64,000 nucleotides of DNA from Dendrophyllia cribrosa (GCA_024195265.1 JAJLRJ010000008.1:23534958-23598957), one strand, 5' to 3'; shown: positions 33,217 to 48,200, counted from the stretch's first letter. Numbers and translations are program-made. Notes: generated by a model not told the origin, from the letters alone.

Positions 33217-36200
33217 GAGTAGATTGCCCCCCCCCCCCCCCCTGACCCAAGACGTACCCGCCTCCTCCGGTGATGTATTCGTATCCATACCCTCCTGTCA
33301 GTCCGTACGCATATCTTTCACCAAGCAGGGTGACTTCTTTTGGATCATAACACGCCAATAACTTCTGCAATCGGGGTACACTGTGCAAAAAAGAGTTCAT
33401 TTTATGTTTAGATAAATAATACCATCAGATCATTGCCTACAGCTTTTAAGTCGGCTATTCGCGATTTAGAATTCGACACTGACTGTTGTCCTTTCTGTAA
33501 TTAATTGTAAATAGTTTCATAACACTGTTGTTATTAATTACGTAATTGTACATATTGTAAGTTTTACACTTATCTTATTACTCCATATTTATCTTATTTC
33601 ATTTATTTCTTTTATTTATTTTCTCGAAGACATTAGCAATTTTGCTATTTAAATTCGAGGTGAAATAAAGGTTATTGTATTGTATTGTATAGATCACTTC
33701 TTACCAGGTTTAGCTTCTGGTCTGTTTCCATTATTTATTAGTATTTATACAATGAACTGAATACTACGCACTCTGTGATTGGTTGTTGCCTATGATTTAT
33801 CAGAGCACAGACGCACGGCTGACGTCATAGAATTATTATTATCTGGATTGAGCAAGTGAAAGCCTCGAAAAATGTTTAGCAGGAGCTGTTTACGAGCAAG
33901 AAAAAGAAGAAACCAAGACGAAAAGTGTTCTTGGCGACTTGAAAAATACCTAAACTAGAACAAATCTTCGAACAGTCGAGCGCTACGAGGCAAGTTCGTA
34001 ATTTTACTCTTTTTACTTTTCTGTTCATTGTATGAAAAAAATAGAACATCAGTGACACACTCGCCTGCGGCTCGTGTGCCACTTTTTTGTTCTTACCACA
34101 TTTTGACGTCATCTGTGATCTATAACTGAACAGACACACGGCCAAATGGAATCTATTCAAATACAAAACTTGTGGTTTTCGTACGCCACTATTGGCTTCT
34201 AAATCAGCTATTCACCTCCCGACATTGTCCTGAATATCACTCACGAGTCTCTTCTCCCAATTTGTAAGAAAAAATAAATAAACTAATTGGAGCTAACTAT
34301 TCACTTGTTTGGTATATACTAAAATATTTATTCATCAAAGTGTAGGTGATCAGTGGTTGGTATTCACCTCCACTTCGGAATAATAGTTAATGATTAACCC
34401 TTTCATTCACCAAGTCAAGCCTTGGGTCGTTTAGAGTGGTTTTCAATTGAGTATCGAAAGCAATTTTGTGATTGCTTTGGATTTGCATTGCTACGCTTTG
34501 TGATTGGCTAAAAAATCTCGCGCCACTTTCTCGACCAATCAGAAGTAAAACCAAAACCAATCGTGACTTGCCTGCACGCGTTTTCCCGCGCTTGGCGCCG
34601 GCTACATGTATTTGCTACGAGTCCTAATTGGTTCATTAAATTGCCTGCGACTGTTGTGATTGGTCAGAGTAATTATTTTGGTTTTGGTTTTACGACACGC
34701 AATTGGAAACCGCTCCAATATGGCTCTTACAAATGAAATCTGTTTAACAATACTTTCTTATGGTACTGTTTTTCTCTATTTTACAAATTGAAAGTTGGGA
34801 TTTTTCTTGAATTTGATTTTGGCTGCTCTTGCAAGTGAAGGGTTAACGGTAGGTATTAATTGTAAGAACAAATATCTTGTTGTTATTGTTGTTGCTGTGG
34901 AAGGTTAAAAACAAACTGTAAAACAAGGAAAAGGTAAAGTCGCATGTGAGCCACAGGTAACCCACACGAGCCACAGGCAACCCAAACGGCCGGAGCTTAA
35001 CCCGGTTCTGTAGCATGAAGCAACTAGAAATATTGCTACTCCCCCCTGGATGGGATGCTTGTCCATCACAAGGTTACCCCCCAGCATTATGTTGCCGGTA
35101 CCCATTTATACACCTGAGTGGAGAGAGACAATGTAGAGCACAACTTCTTGTCTAAGGAAACAACATCAAGTTGACGGAAGAGACCAGGCCTTGAATCATC
35201 GACCTTCTACACAAAAAGATCTATGATGATCAGTTACCTCAAGATCGTGTCGTCGTCAAGAACCACGAGCCACGGTTTGTCGGCAGCTCTTGGATCCGTG
35301 GCTGATTTGTTAATAATAGCCTGTAACTTGGCGCAGTGACCTAAATTTAGACGCGAAAAGAAAGTTTTACTGTAAAGCATTTTCGTCACGACGGGTTAAT
35401 ATTTAAAGTCAAAAACAGGCCGTTCGAAGGCTGCAACTCGCTGGGCCAGTGGGTCTGTCCCGATAAACACCGTTACAGCCTCGATTTGACATATCCACCA
35501 CATCCACCCCCCACCCCCACCGTTTCATTTTTAGGAACAAAGAACAAAAACAATGAGGTAAATCAACAAGTGTTTAAGTTCACTGTTAAAAGGAACTGTC
35601 ACCTATTTTTAGTATCACTTTGAAAAGCCAAAACACATATTTGTTTCAATGGAAAACTTAAAATAATGGTTCAGTTTCGTTAACAAATATTCTACCAGTG
35701 CACAGAAACTAGAGAACGGCCAACAATAATCTCACCCACAGTCACATGACCTACTATCACGTTAAGGGGCGGAAATCTTATCGGTTTCTTTGCGTGCTCT
35801 AGATAGCATTGTATATTGTAGTTCTATAATGGGTTGAGCTAACTGCCTCATAGACGTACAATGAAGACGTAAAATATATTAAACACGAGTTGTTTTAGTG
35901 CAATCAATCAATCAATCAATCAATCAATCTTAGACAAATACATTATTTTCAAAATTGTAGGCATCCGCAGGTGGCATCAAGCTAATCGAGGCGGGTGTTT
36001 TTAGAAATAAATAAATAAGAAATCACATTACAAATAAAATATGGAGATAAATAAATTGGTTGATAAATAAATAAACTGAGTCTTACAAGATTTTGAGTAG
36101 CCTGCATAACAGGCGTTATTGGGGGCGCTCAAGCTGGTTTTGGGGCGCAAGTGCGTAGCGCGAGACACGAGCTTGAAGCGCGAGACACGCACGGGGAGGG

Positions 36201-39200
36201 AGTTTCCCTCCCCGTGCGTGTCTCGCGCTGCGCGCTCGCGACCTAAAACCCGCTTGAGCGCCCCAATAACGCCTGTTATGCAGGCTAGATTTTGAGTGAC
36301 ACATTTAACAAGTCGGATAATTATTTTCACACATCAGAATAAAATAAAACAAAGGAGAATATCAAGAAATCATGTCTATTATTGTGGGCACGTCAATGAA
36401 CGAATCAGCATTATCAAGTGTTTTGACGAGTAATTTTTGTAGATTATTTTTGAAAGCATTTTTTGGGAGTGTTTTTAAGTTGTTCGGCAGCGCATTCCAG
36501 ACCTAGAGAAAGACTTTCGTTGAACTTCCAATTTTGCACCTTTAATGTAGAAGTGCGGTTTTTAATGGAGTGTCGAAAGTTATAGAACGTTTTCACTCAC
36601 GTGACCTTCAGTCCCGTGGGACTCAAATGACAAAGGCCATGGCAGCCATGTTGGTGTTCCTAACAAAAGAAGTTAATTAAAATTCTTTTGTACGGGAACA
36701 CCAATATGGCGGCTATGACGTCAAGTGAAAACGCTCTATTGCGCGATTGCTTTGTTTTTGCCTTACTACGCGTTGTGATTGGATAAAATATCCCGCGCCA
36801 CTATCTCAACCAATCAGAAGCAAAATCAAAACCAATTGTAACTTGTCGTACGCGTTTTCCCGCGCTTGGCAGCGGCTACATGTATTTTCTTCGAGTTCTG
36901 ATTGGTTCATTAAATTATCTGCGTCTGTTGTCATTGGCCAGAGAGATTACTTTGGTTTTGGTCTTACGGCACTCAACTAAAAACCGCTCTATTAGATAAA
37001 ATATGAAAAAAAAATGGGACTACTTAAGTAGAAATCTTTACATTAGAGTCACTCTTACTTCCAATGTTTTCGGTTGGAAATGGAAGTCAGTTTAGATGTG
37101 TTGGGTTTTTCCAAGGGAGGGAAACCGAAGCACCCGGAGAAGAACCCTCGAAGCAAGAACGCGAACCAACAACAAACCCAACCAAATTTGGCGTCGACTC
37201 CGCGGGTATTTGAACCCAGGCCTTTTGGGATGTGAGCGCTCTCACCACTCAGCCATCCCTGGTTCAATGAACGAAAAACAAAACACGACGATCAGCAGAA
37301 GTTTCTGACGCGCATTGAGGTGGTCGATATCCTGCTTAGTGGAACTCCACAAGCCATAAACTAGAGAAAATCACAGCCTGGGGGCGAACGAGAGCTGCGT
37401 TTTAAAATCCGCAGGCTTAGGCGAGTCAAACGATGCGACCAAAAGTGTGTGAGTCAGGTTGGAAGGCGATGTTGTGCAAAACCAAAATGGCGACCAAACA
37501 CTAAACTCAGCACTCGCCCACCTAAAAAGAAACGCCTCTACTGCAGGCTAAGAAAACGAGGGAATAATTTATACCCTAATATCTAAACTTTCTTCGTTTG
37601 TCATTCCATAATAAATACACCTTATTATTGGACTGCTTAATTTCCCAATTTTTGAAAACCTTTTCCTGTGTAACTTCTTAATTTAGCCATCCTTTTTCGT
37701 TCAGTTTTTCACTCTCGTCCTAAGCGGGCGAACTTAGAATTCACTTCGCTCTGATCCTAACCTGTCAAACCGGTGTGCTACAGTGTAATATACCCGCATA
37801 TTTTGCGTCTTTTCTTGCCATTATACGGTAAAATGACGGTATATACACTTATTCGATGGTTTAACAGATAATACGCGCGGATATTTTACGAGTTGCGAGC
37901 AATAAGTAAAATGTCAGCACGTATTATCTGTTAAACCATCGAATAAGGGATTTATTATTCGACTGAAATTCTTGTATTATTTATAATAGCTTGTGTCTTG
38001 AAACCGGGATACTGAGGTGTAATACGGCAATCTACTGTGTAATATGCTCGGATATTTTGCGTGTTCTCTTTCCCTCATAAGGTAAAATGACGTCACAGTC
38101 GAATAATAAACTCGAATACTAAATACACCTTATTCGATGGTTTAACAGATAATACACGCGGATAATTAACGAGTTGGGTAGTATTTTTTTTTCGAGCCCC
38201 GCAGGGGCGAGAAAAAATGCGAGCGATGAGTAAAATATCTGCACGTATTAGTCTATCTGTTAAACCTTCGAATAATGGATTTATTATTCGACTGAAATTC
38301 TGTTATTTATAATAGCTTCTATGTCTTTAATAAACCGGGATGCTAAGATGTAATACGGCAATCTACTGTGTAATACGCTCGGATATTTTGCGTGTTCTCT
38401 TTCCCTTATAAGGTAAAATGACGTAACAGTCTAATAATAAAAGTTTTTCTTTTCTTCAAAATTTCACTTTACCGAAGTTTAGCTTTTGGTAATCTTTTCA
38501 AATCCAATTATCTTTTAAGAAATGGCTACGCTTAAGTAAATTTAAAGTCCAGCATTTGATATTCAAACATTCCTCAAGGTAAATTGTGCCATAACATTGT
38601 TTTTGTCTAGAAAGCAAAAGAGTTTACGGACACAAACGCAGCCGTAAAACGATATCAGAAGAATTGTTGCGACTGGTACCATTCATAGACAAAGTTAAAA
38701 ACAAAACTTAAAATCTCTCGTTTTTGCTTGTTAACAAAATAAACAGTAGCGAGGAAAGGAATACCGAGACTTATCACTCAAACTTTCGTTGAATAACCTC
38801 TATATATACACTAAGTTTGGACGTGTTGCCGTTTCACGTACCAGTTGATACTGTTAACTTCTAGAATAATGCAACAGTCTACAAATTTAATGTTTTGCCA
38901 GTAAATAATACTCTCCATTTTTTTTAAACTAAACTTCAAAGTTGTGGGCCCGGTTGTTTGAAAGCCGATTAACGCGCGCTATCCGGGATTTAATATTAGC
39001 TACGGTTTCTTTTTGTATTGTTTAAAACAATTTTTGCTATTATTGTTTTATTTAAAAATAAGAGAGCTGTCTGAGGCCGAAAGGAGTTTTCTGGTATCTG
39101 CACTGTAAACATGTTGAGCCGGTGTAGACGTGAATTCAAAATTAGCACTAATCCCGGGTTAACTTGACCGATATGGGGATGTAACGCTGAACAGGGTATG

Positions 39201-42200
39201 TTTTTTGGCATTTTTGCCCTTAACAGGGTATATAATTTTACGCGAGTCTGCCCTAAACAGGGTTTAAATCTGTCCTAAACAGGGTATGGTTGCACGATTG
39301 TCGTCGTTAAATATGGTTTATACAGTATTATACGTTTACTTGATTGCAATTGCCAATAAAACACTTAAAAATTGTGTAAAACAAGAGTGTATATTTTCCA
39401 CTTGTTCTAGAGAGGGTCCTCAGTAAAATAGAGGGTGTTGTCCTAGATAGCGTAGGTATTTTAGATTTTTTTTGTCCTAAACACCCTCAGTGGCCCCCCT
39501 TTGCTCAAACATCAGCCAAGTACCCCCCCCCCCCCTCCTCTCGCACTTAATCCTACTTTGAAAAACCCGAAAGCTGACTAAAGCCACGAGGACTTAATGT
39601 CCCGATGTCTACTGTAAGCTACTTTGAGCTACTCTACGTGTCGCACTTTTGTTTCGTTTTTCTTTCTTTCATTCCTTTTTTTAAGGTAAGCCTTGACGTT
39701 ATCCCCTGTTGTCACGTTCAACGAATTTGCCGCCAAAAATCTAACTCGAGTTCACAGGGTGGGATGAAAATGAAAAAATCAGCTTGCCCTTCGGGCAAGC
39801 TGCTACTTTAGTTTACTAGCCCGGAGCTCTGAAGAGCTAGCCCAAAAGTAAATTAATTATTAAAAATAAACAAATTTAAACAAGGGATGAATATTACACC
39901 AAGAGGCAAAAAATCTCCAACTGTGTTCGCTCCCGACGGCGAATGTTGTGGAATAAATTATAAACTAGCAGTAATCACAGATTATGGAGACGCGTTTGAA
40001 GGAATTTCCGGCGGAAATGAGCCCCTGAAAAAAACAAACAATAGCGGCGGCCATTTGGAGGACCGTCTACCAAAAAATCTCAAATTTTACTGCACATAAA
40101 CCACAGGACAACCAACACGAAATTAGGGTTGCGTTCTTCGAACGCGATTACAAAAAAACTTATTTTTGCGCTGGTTATGAAAGTTATGATCGATTGATCA
40201 ATGAAACTAGTACTCTTATTCAAAGTCTTTCGCCTTTGGATAACGTAAAATACCTTGCAAGCCATTTCAGAAGTTTGATACAACAAAAATAACACATTTT
40301 ATATTACGTGACTTGCTTGCGAGTATCAAGAGATTAAATTACACAAGGCGTTCTACGCGTACACGGCAAACGGCAGCTTGCAGTTTATTATCCTTACTTT
40401 TCCTCGAATCGTAAAATAAATCCACTAGAAAATGTTCATGAGTTTGAGAAACGTGAAACTACTCACTTTCCCATGGAAATGGCAAACGGCAGCCGTTCGA
40501 GGGAAAAACAATCTATCCAGTAAAAATTAACGCAACGACTGTGTTGGCAAATGTTCAAGTTGTCTAGTTTGCTTAAAGAAAACGGTTTTAATCGACAAGA
40601 CAGATCCTAACTGGTTTACTTTGAACTTAATACAATGAAAGCAACAGCGATTTTAAAGACCTAAAAGCAGAGGACAACACAATTACGGCCGCTACTGTAC
40701 ATTATTATTTACGAAATGCATTATTCAATTCCATTTCTTTTGTTCGCCGTTGATATTTTCTTACATTTTTAAAATGTTCCTCACATTCACTTTCACTAGA
40801 GAACTGTTTATTACACACTTCTTATTTTAATTTTTAACTTATTGATGAGAAAAGGCAACAAATATTGCTTGCCCGTCGGGCAAACTCCGACAAAAAGACA
40901 CTAGCCCGACGGGTCGCTTCACTAGCCCCGGGGCTATCGGACAGCGCTTTTGTCGCGCCCTGGTTCACAGCTTTCTGCGGGTTTTGGCCAACAACGAGGG
41001 CAGGTTATTTAAACGAAGTGCAGTCGTCTTTAGATCGCTACACCGCGCTGATGAGCTCCAATAAGAGCGAAACGGCTGTCCGCGGTGCTACCCATTGGTG
41101 TCTCGGAAAGTAATTTTTTTTACGTAGTCAGATCAGCCTAGTTTATTGTTATGTTTGTTTATTTTTTGGCTGATTAGATCTTTCGTAGATCCTACGTATC
41201 CGGTTTACAGCATTATCGTTTGCGGTTCTTTGCAAATTTTACTATAATTTGGACCGCGGTTTAAGACAATAAACCGACCTCCACATCTGTTTATAATTTG
41301 GTCATTTTGGTATATAAATAGCCTGCGTGGCAGAGAAAGGAAAGGGAAGAGGAGGGGGAAGGGGGCAGGCTAGTATATAAATATATTTCTAGTTTGTGTA
41401 GTATGCCTTCTTCACACTGTTAACAGTAAATAACGTTTAAATATTGGGGTTGGCGAGATCGACCCTGAGTTTTTAGCTTGTCATTATAATCAATTAACTT
41501 CATTCAGAACTAGTGTACTGCCGAATGAAAAACGTATTGAGAGAAAACAATAAGAAATACTTTCTATCGAATTTACACTTAAGCCGCGTGTGAAATTTAA
41601 CATGCAATAAGGTTTACCGACTTTTTGCCGTAATAAAAATATTATGACTATCCGTGAATAAAATAAATAAAATGGGAAAACCGTCGCGGGTGAAAAGATG
41701 AATTTTACAAACACTTGCAAAGATTCAAGCCCAGAAAAAATTCCCAAACTCGTGACTTTTGCGACAATGAAAAAGCCGAAGAAATAGAACATGGACCAAA
41801 GAAAACAACACTTCCAGTCACAATTGGCGGGATTCAAAAGTTGTATGCTGCCCAGAAACGAAGATTTTAATCAACTGATGCAACTTGTTATTTTTACGGA
41901 AGTTTGTCGGGAGAACTTCCAGTATGAATGACACTAATCGGTCAGTGCACGTCCCTATATTTTGGGAATTAAAACGTCTAAAATCGCCCAACATTAAGAA
42001 ACAACAAACAGTTCTAAATGAAAGTACTGCTAAGTAGCTTCCATTTAAAACATTACACTTATAAGGATTCCAGGGCTGGGGGTTGCTCCCCTACATAAGC
42101 TTAAAGGTATGTGCGCCCCAAATGGGTATGATTTTCGAGCTGGTACGAAAAATGGGTAACGAAATTCGACAATTTTGGTCGGAAAATGGCTAAGTTTTGC

Positions 42201-45200
42201 CTTCTGATCTTTAAATGGGTATCGCTTTTTGCAAATTTTAGCTTGAAAAATGGGGACATTTTAATATTTAGGTCTCTAATTGGGTATCGAAAATCGCATA
42301 TTTCTCAGTTCGGAAAATGGATAAGGCTTTCAAGGAGCGGGCCGCGCAACCCTCCCCGCCCCCCCTGCCCCGTAAGTAATTTGTCCAAAGACTCCGGCGA
42401 CAATTAAACAAGTTCACTAGTCAAACCTCTTTTTACGACCACCTGAGATTCAATTATTAAAATCATGCTAAGTGGAGGTGTGACTCTGATTGAAAGGGCC
42501 AGAATGCGGTTTTGGTACCACATAGGGGTCAAATTGTGCACAGTTAAGTTGTAGCTATCACGGTGCCTTTCTGTCAGGCTGGGTATCGTGTTTTCATCAG
42601 TATGACAAGAAGCTTGCTTGACGCGTGCTTTATTGTCTTGAAATAGGAAGAAACAGTCACCAAAAGCGATCAGTGAAAGCAAAAAAATGTAAACTTAAGA
42701 GACAATTAACGGCTAAAAACTCAAATTTTCACCAGAATGGAAACTTGATTTCTTGACCGCGTGTTCACGAAATCAAATCTGATGAACTGTAATCCACTTC
42801 CATCCTTGTTATCCTGCACGTTATTCCCACACAACTTGTTCTTTTTGCTCTGTGGGATCTTTTTATCCAATGATATTTGTACATTTGGTGGCGTTTGGCG
42901 ATATAACATGGGCATTAGATAAGCGAATTTCGATAGTATTACGCCGGGACGCTAACGCTGTTAGTGTTAAAATAAAGATAAGATTTACAACAGTGTTTTA
43001 AGAAACTTGCAAAAGTAGAACTTTATCGATACATTAACGCCAATGGAATTATGTGCTTGGCAATCCAGCAGTGTTTTTTTCGTCGTATGAGTAACGTGAA
43101 TTGGAGTCATGCCCATTTCCGTTGTGGGAAAACTTCTTAAACTTTTTGACCTGCATTACTGTCACTTCGACGCAATATAACAAAAAACTTTCAAGTTTTG
43201 GAATTCGACTATTTTCATTTTAAGGTGTCGTTTTTTTTTCAAGTGGATATTTTTTTTAATCCACTAGCAAGAGAAATGAAAAAATGGTAAACCTTGAGGC
43301 GGTCTTTAAAAAATTAGCGATTACTAAAAATTACGGCTTCATTGTTAATTGTTTTGTTTGGAAGCAAGTGATGATGTGTTCATGATACACAGACAGCCTT
43401 ACTTTATCCGCATTAGACGGATTATTGGCCTGTTTTGTCCACCAGACATGTAAACGGAGAATCAACGACAACAGATTAAACCTCACATTATGGTATGTTT
43501 GCGCCTAAAACAGGTCTTTATGTTTAGACGGACTAAATTCTTGGTTCAAATTAACGCGCACGCGGCCAAGGAAGCGTTTCATCGAGACCGAGGAACTAAG
43601 GCAATGCCGCGACATACCATGATCGGAAATTCGAGAGGAAAGTTAGTAATGCCACGAATAACAGGCAAGGAAGTTAGTATGTCCATCACGGGAACGAGCG
43701 CATTTAGCACTAGAAGGGATGAAAAAGGTAGACCAGAGAAACGTCCAGCGAAAGTAACTTTACACCGTGTAAAACCCAAAGATGAAGTATTGACGCAAGC
43801 CAATATTTTACAACAATATCTCGAGAAGCCAAGGGTAAAGTTACCATCTCTCGCCGGTACTAGAAGACTGAACAACGAGGAACGCTATGACCTGCAAGCT
43901 CTATTACGGGTACGGTGTTTTGATTTTTCGCTTCAAGTTCGACAATTGATTCCTGAATGGACTCGGTACAGATCGAGCACAAAATCATCAACTTCATCTT
44001 CTTCTTGTTTGCAGCGGTACGAGCCCTTCGCTGGCGGTCGAGGACTCAGGCGCAAACCAATTGTCTTATATGATCAGAATTATTCACGGGACGGTGATCC
44101 AATCCATCACAATGTCACGTCAAAAGATAAGGGCACAGTGTTGCCGCTATCGTCTTCCATTCTTAAGGGCCAACAAGTGAATTTGCGAGAAAAATACAAA
44201 ATTGATACAAACAACGACTTTGTGAACCGACACCTCAAAAGAAAGGGTGTCGGAAAACTTGCACCCTGAAAACATTTTACCCCTGAAAACATTTTAATGC
44301 CATCAACACAACAAGGTTATTAAAGACCTAACAAAGATCTTTCAGCGCCAGACGAGACAAGCATCTGACCTTTCAAGGGCTGCTAAAGACCATAACAGAC
44401 AAGAAACACTAGATTATCGATTATCGAGCCCCACAACAAGTCCAATACTGAGGACATTCCGAGCCATGGCTCGTTGACTGATTTATTTTGCACGACATGT
44501 TGTCATAGCGACAGCTAATATCATATCAGACAAGAAACATTACATCACCACTTCCCACAACAGGTCTAACACTGAAGCCATTCCGAGCCATATTGTCATG
44601 GCGACAGCTGTTATCATATCAGACAAGAAACACTAGATCATTGCACAGCACTGTAGCCATTTCCGAGACATGGTTCATTGATCTATTTTGTAGGATATAT
44701 TGTCATAGCGACAGCTGATGACAAGAAACACTACCAGAACAGGTCCAACATGGCTCACTGATTTGTTTTGCACGACATGTTGTCATGGTGACAGCTGACA
44801 AGGAAACTTTGGGAGGACACGTGTAATTTCGTGCCACTCTAATTATAGTTCTCGACTCACAGCTAATGAGATAAATTAACCTGAGATCAGGCCTAATTGG
44901 ACCAGCACTCTTAGTTACTCCAGATGAATCACTCCGCGTTTCCCGCGAAAAAGGTTTGGCAAGCGCAACAAAAATAGAGGAATTTGAAGGTTTTATACCA
45001 ATACCTAATATTTTATATTTCTGGCTGCTAGAAATTTACAGTTCATAAATACTTAAAGAAACTAACTTTAGCTAACTTTTTGTGTGCTGTACAAGGCGGT
45101 TCTTTATTTTGGGTTTGGGGATAAAGTTCTTAAGTGTGACCATTCAGCTGTATTTCCTGTGGCGCACTGTTTATTATGCTGTACAATGTGGTTCTGATAT

Positions 45201-48200
45201 CAGGACGTTGAATCCTAACGTGTGGCCATTTAAATGAAAGCTACTGAGAAATACTTTCCTAGGCAGTGCTGCTGTTAATTTTCTCAATTTTTGGAAAGCG
45301 GAAACATAAATAAAATATGTGAAATTAGTTTGTTGTTTGTTTGTTTGTTTTTGTTTTGCACTCTAAGAATTGAGACGGTTAACCAAACAGTCCCATCCGG
45401 ACTCTCTTACCTCGTTCAGTATTTGGGACTCCAACGTCCTCTGTTGGTATGGACGGATCTTCTGTCTCGCTATAATACACTATATGCTTAGTATATTGAC
45501 CAACGGTTTTTTGAACGACGGGAACTGAAAGAAATACGACGGAAGTTTGATATGGCAACAAGTTTGATTGATAGAACGGTTTTCAATTGAGTGTCCTAAA
45601 ACCAAAATCAAAGTTCTGGCTAATCACAAGGGATGCAGACAATTCAATGAACCAATCAGAACTCGAAGCAAATTACATGTAGCCGGCACCAAGCGCGGGA
45701 AAACGTGTGCGAGGAGGTCAGTTGGTTTCACTTTTGGTTTGGTGAAATAGTGGCGCGAAAGTTTTAAGCCAATCACAAAGCGTAACAATGGAAAACCAAA
45801 GCAATCGCAAAATTACTTTCGATGCTCAATTGAAAACCACTCTAATGTGTATATATATGTGTATTTATCATATGGCAAACTGGTCCACGATGAAAAGGAG
45901 CATTCTGATTGGTTCCCTGAGCGGTCCGAATTTTGCAATACGGACCGCTAAGATGGACCTCTTACGAACTTATTTCGCCGAATTCCTTTTATGAAACAAT
46001 GAACAAATGAAAACTGTTTTCAATATCAAATTTCATAACTGCGATGATCACATTCTTTCTAAATTTACCTCCGTTTAACAATCCGGAAACGAAGTGAAAT
46101 CCTTTCACATGAATAGCATTTGATATTAATTACGGTGAGCAGAGATACATTTTCATTTTTTAGCGTACCTCGACTGTTGTGATACTTCTTTGTAGTTTTG
46201 ACTGCAAAGAAAATTTGGTCCACAGATAGATCGCCCTGTGAAAAGAGAAAACTTCTGTCAAGTACAGGAAATTATGCAACCAGTGCCAAGCGCTGGAAAA
46301 CGTGCAACATAAGGCAAGCGCGGGAAATATGCAGCCAATGAGAAACATACAACCGGTGCCAAGCGTGGGAAAACGCGCAACCGGTGCCAAACACAGGAAA
46401 GTATGCAACCGAAGAAAAGCGCGGGAAAATGTGTGACCGGTACCAAGTGCGGAAAAAATGCAGCCGGTGCCAAAGCGTAGGAAAATGTAAAATCAGTGCC
46501 TAGCGTGAGAAAAAGTGGGAAAGCCAACTGAGTCACTTTTAGATTTGTGTGAGGTTGCTCTGATTCGTTTTGCGACGCTTTAAAAACGCAAAACAAAGGC
46601 AAATACATAAGCACGTCTGTTTGAAACCGCTATAGTGTGATAAATGTAAAGTTATTTTGGTACTGCATAGCCAAACAAACAAAAAAAAAGAATGTGAAAG
46701 CAAAACTCACGCATTCGGGGCCGCCACTCTTCACTGATGTCACGCATTCTTGCTGATCCTTTGGTTCACTGGTGCAGAACTCTGGGACATTCGTGAGTAG
46801 AGTACCTCGGCCCTCGTCACGAATAAACATTGCGACCTGCGAGAAAGGATAACACTGTTAAGGAAAACGCAGTAAAGCCTATAAAAATCTATCCTGGTAA
46901 TAAACCGTTTTTCATTAAAATACCGCAAATACGGACACTCCTCTGGCTACACTCCTGGGCCGAGTTGGTCGAAGGACGATTAGCGCTAATCCAGTGTTAA
47001 TTACCATGACAACTCATATGTTCTGTTGACAGTTAATCCAGGATAAGTGCTAATCAGGCTTTGAACAACTCGGCCCTGTTGATTTATTTACACTAAAGGT
47101 TAAAGAAAATAGAGAAGAAAGATAACTTCGACGAGGATCTTGCTAACTTGAAAATTCAAGTCACAAACAAGAATATTATGACTATATTTCGGTTAAATTT
47201 AAACACATTTTGCGAAACAGACAAAGGTCACAAAAGGGAAAGGGAAAAAGTATACAACAAAGATGGGCTACTGGATAACAATAGTCAATGCTGAGTTCAT
47301 TAACACGACAAGTGAAAACGGTATTAGGGCCTGGTCCCACCAGCAAAATTTTGATCAAATTTGTCTTTGTTTTTAAAAGATAAACATTTGTCATCACATC
47401 AAGTTTCCCAATGCGACTGGTGTTTCGCAAACTTGAAAAAAATTGGAAATTGAAAATTGGAAATTCCGGCTAAACGACGCCGTAGTGTATGGGTGGGGCA
47501 GGCCGAATTTGAAAAAATCGAGGTAAACAAAAGAAACCGCTTCCAGAGGGACACGCTTTTTGTGGAATGTTTTTGTTTTTATGTCATAACGCGTACGTTT
47601 TCGAAAGCATGAACGGACAGTGCGACCCTAAAATTAAATGTTCTCAAATTTTTGGAACTTCCGTTTGCGGTTTCAAATGTTTGGAAATTTTTGCAAGGGC
47701 TAATTTTTGTTTTTGACTGTAGTGCGACCAGGCCCTTATTGTTAACGGTATTCAGTGTCACTGTGTATAAATTTCAGAAATTCTTTTGTTACCTGACTTA
47801 ACAAGCATTCTTTTCATTTGAGAAAAAGTAAAAGTGCATAATTTGGCGTTTTCATCGCGGCGGTGCTAACTTTTCGTGCTTTTAGCATCTTCACCGCAAA
47901 ACAGCCAATGACATTACGCGAATTTCGATCCGACTGCAAATTAGGTAACGCAAAATTTGCCATAAATATCGAGAACTGGCTGAAAACTTTCTCAACGAAA
48001 TACAATTCAACCCGTTCAGAAGAGAAGTATCAAAGATGGCGCCAAAAGGTTCAGGAAAGAAAGAGAAACCAATTGTTGCAGGAAAAAGCAAGGGTGTCGA
48101 CGGCAAAACTAAACGAGCAAGAAAAAGAAAACAAACCTATAACACCTACATTTATAAAGTTCTGAAACAAGTTCACCCCGACACTGGAATCTCGAGCAAG

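Larger units (their letters stand above)
33390..35237. other. B3GLCT intron
   Basis: No exon was seen. Contains an M1 MITE (34433-34716) and the CCATCACAAGGTTACCCCC dispersed repeat near 35040-35140. Confidence 0.5.
35341..43489. other. Large B3GLCT intron (left part), repeats only
   Basis: No exon was supported. Repeats: (ATCA)6 at about 35901-35928, a hairpin (36098-36287), a nested M1 MITE (36548-36991), a tRNA-derived SINE (37085-37262), and tandem copies (37850-38430). Further right are capped-repeat relatives at 39160-39535 and 42070-42370, and a GCCCGACGGGC-rich element around 39780-40940. Confidence 0.5.

Noticed and set aside
37206..37262. Possible functional tRNA gene (A and B boxes).
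   Set aside because: A long SINE tail with typical GTTTGTTGTTGGTTC words follows and a clean cloverleaf is not evident. Called a tRNA-derived SINE.
42404..42915. Minus-strand frames of 92 and 64 codons.
   Set aside because: They coincide with a dispersed repeat that also occurs near 30740-30960.
45291..45491. Plus-strand 66-codon frame overlapping a B3GLCT exon.
   Set aside because: It is the antisense shadow of the exon at 45411-45524.
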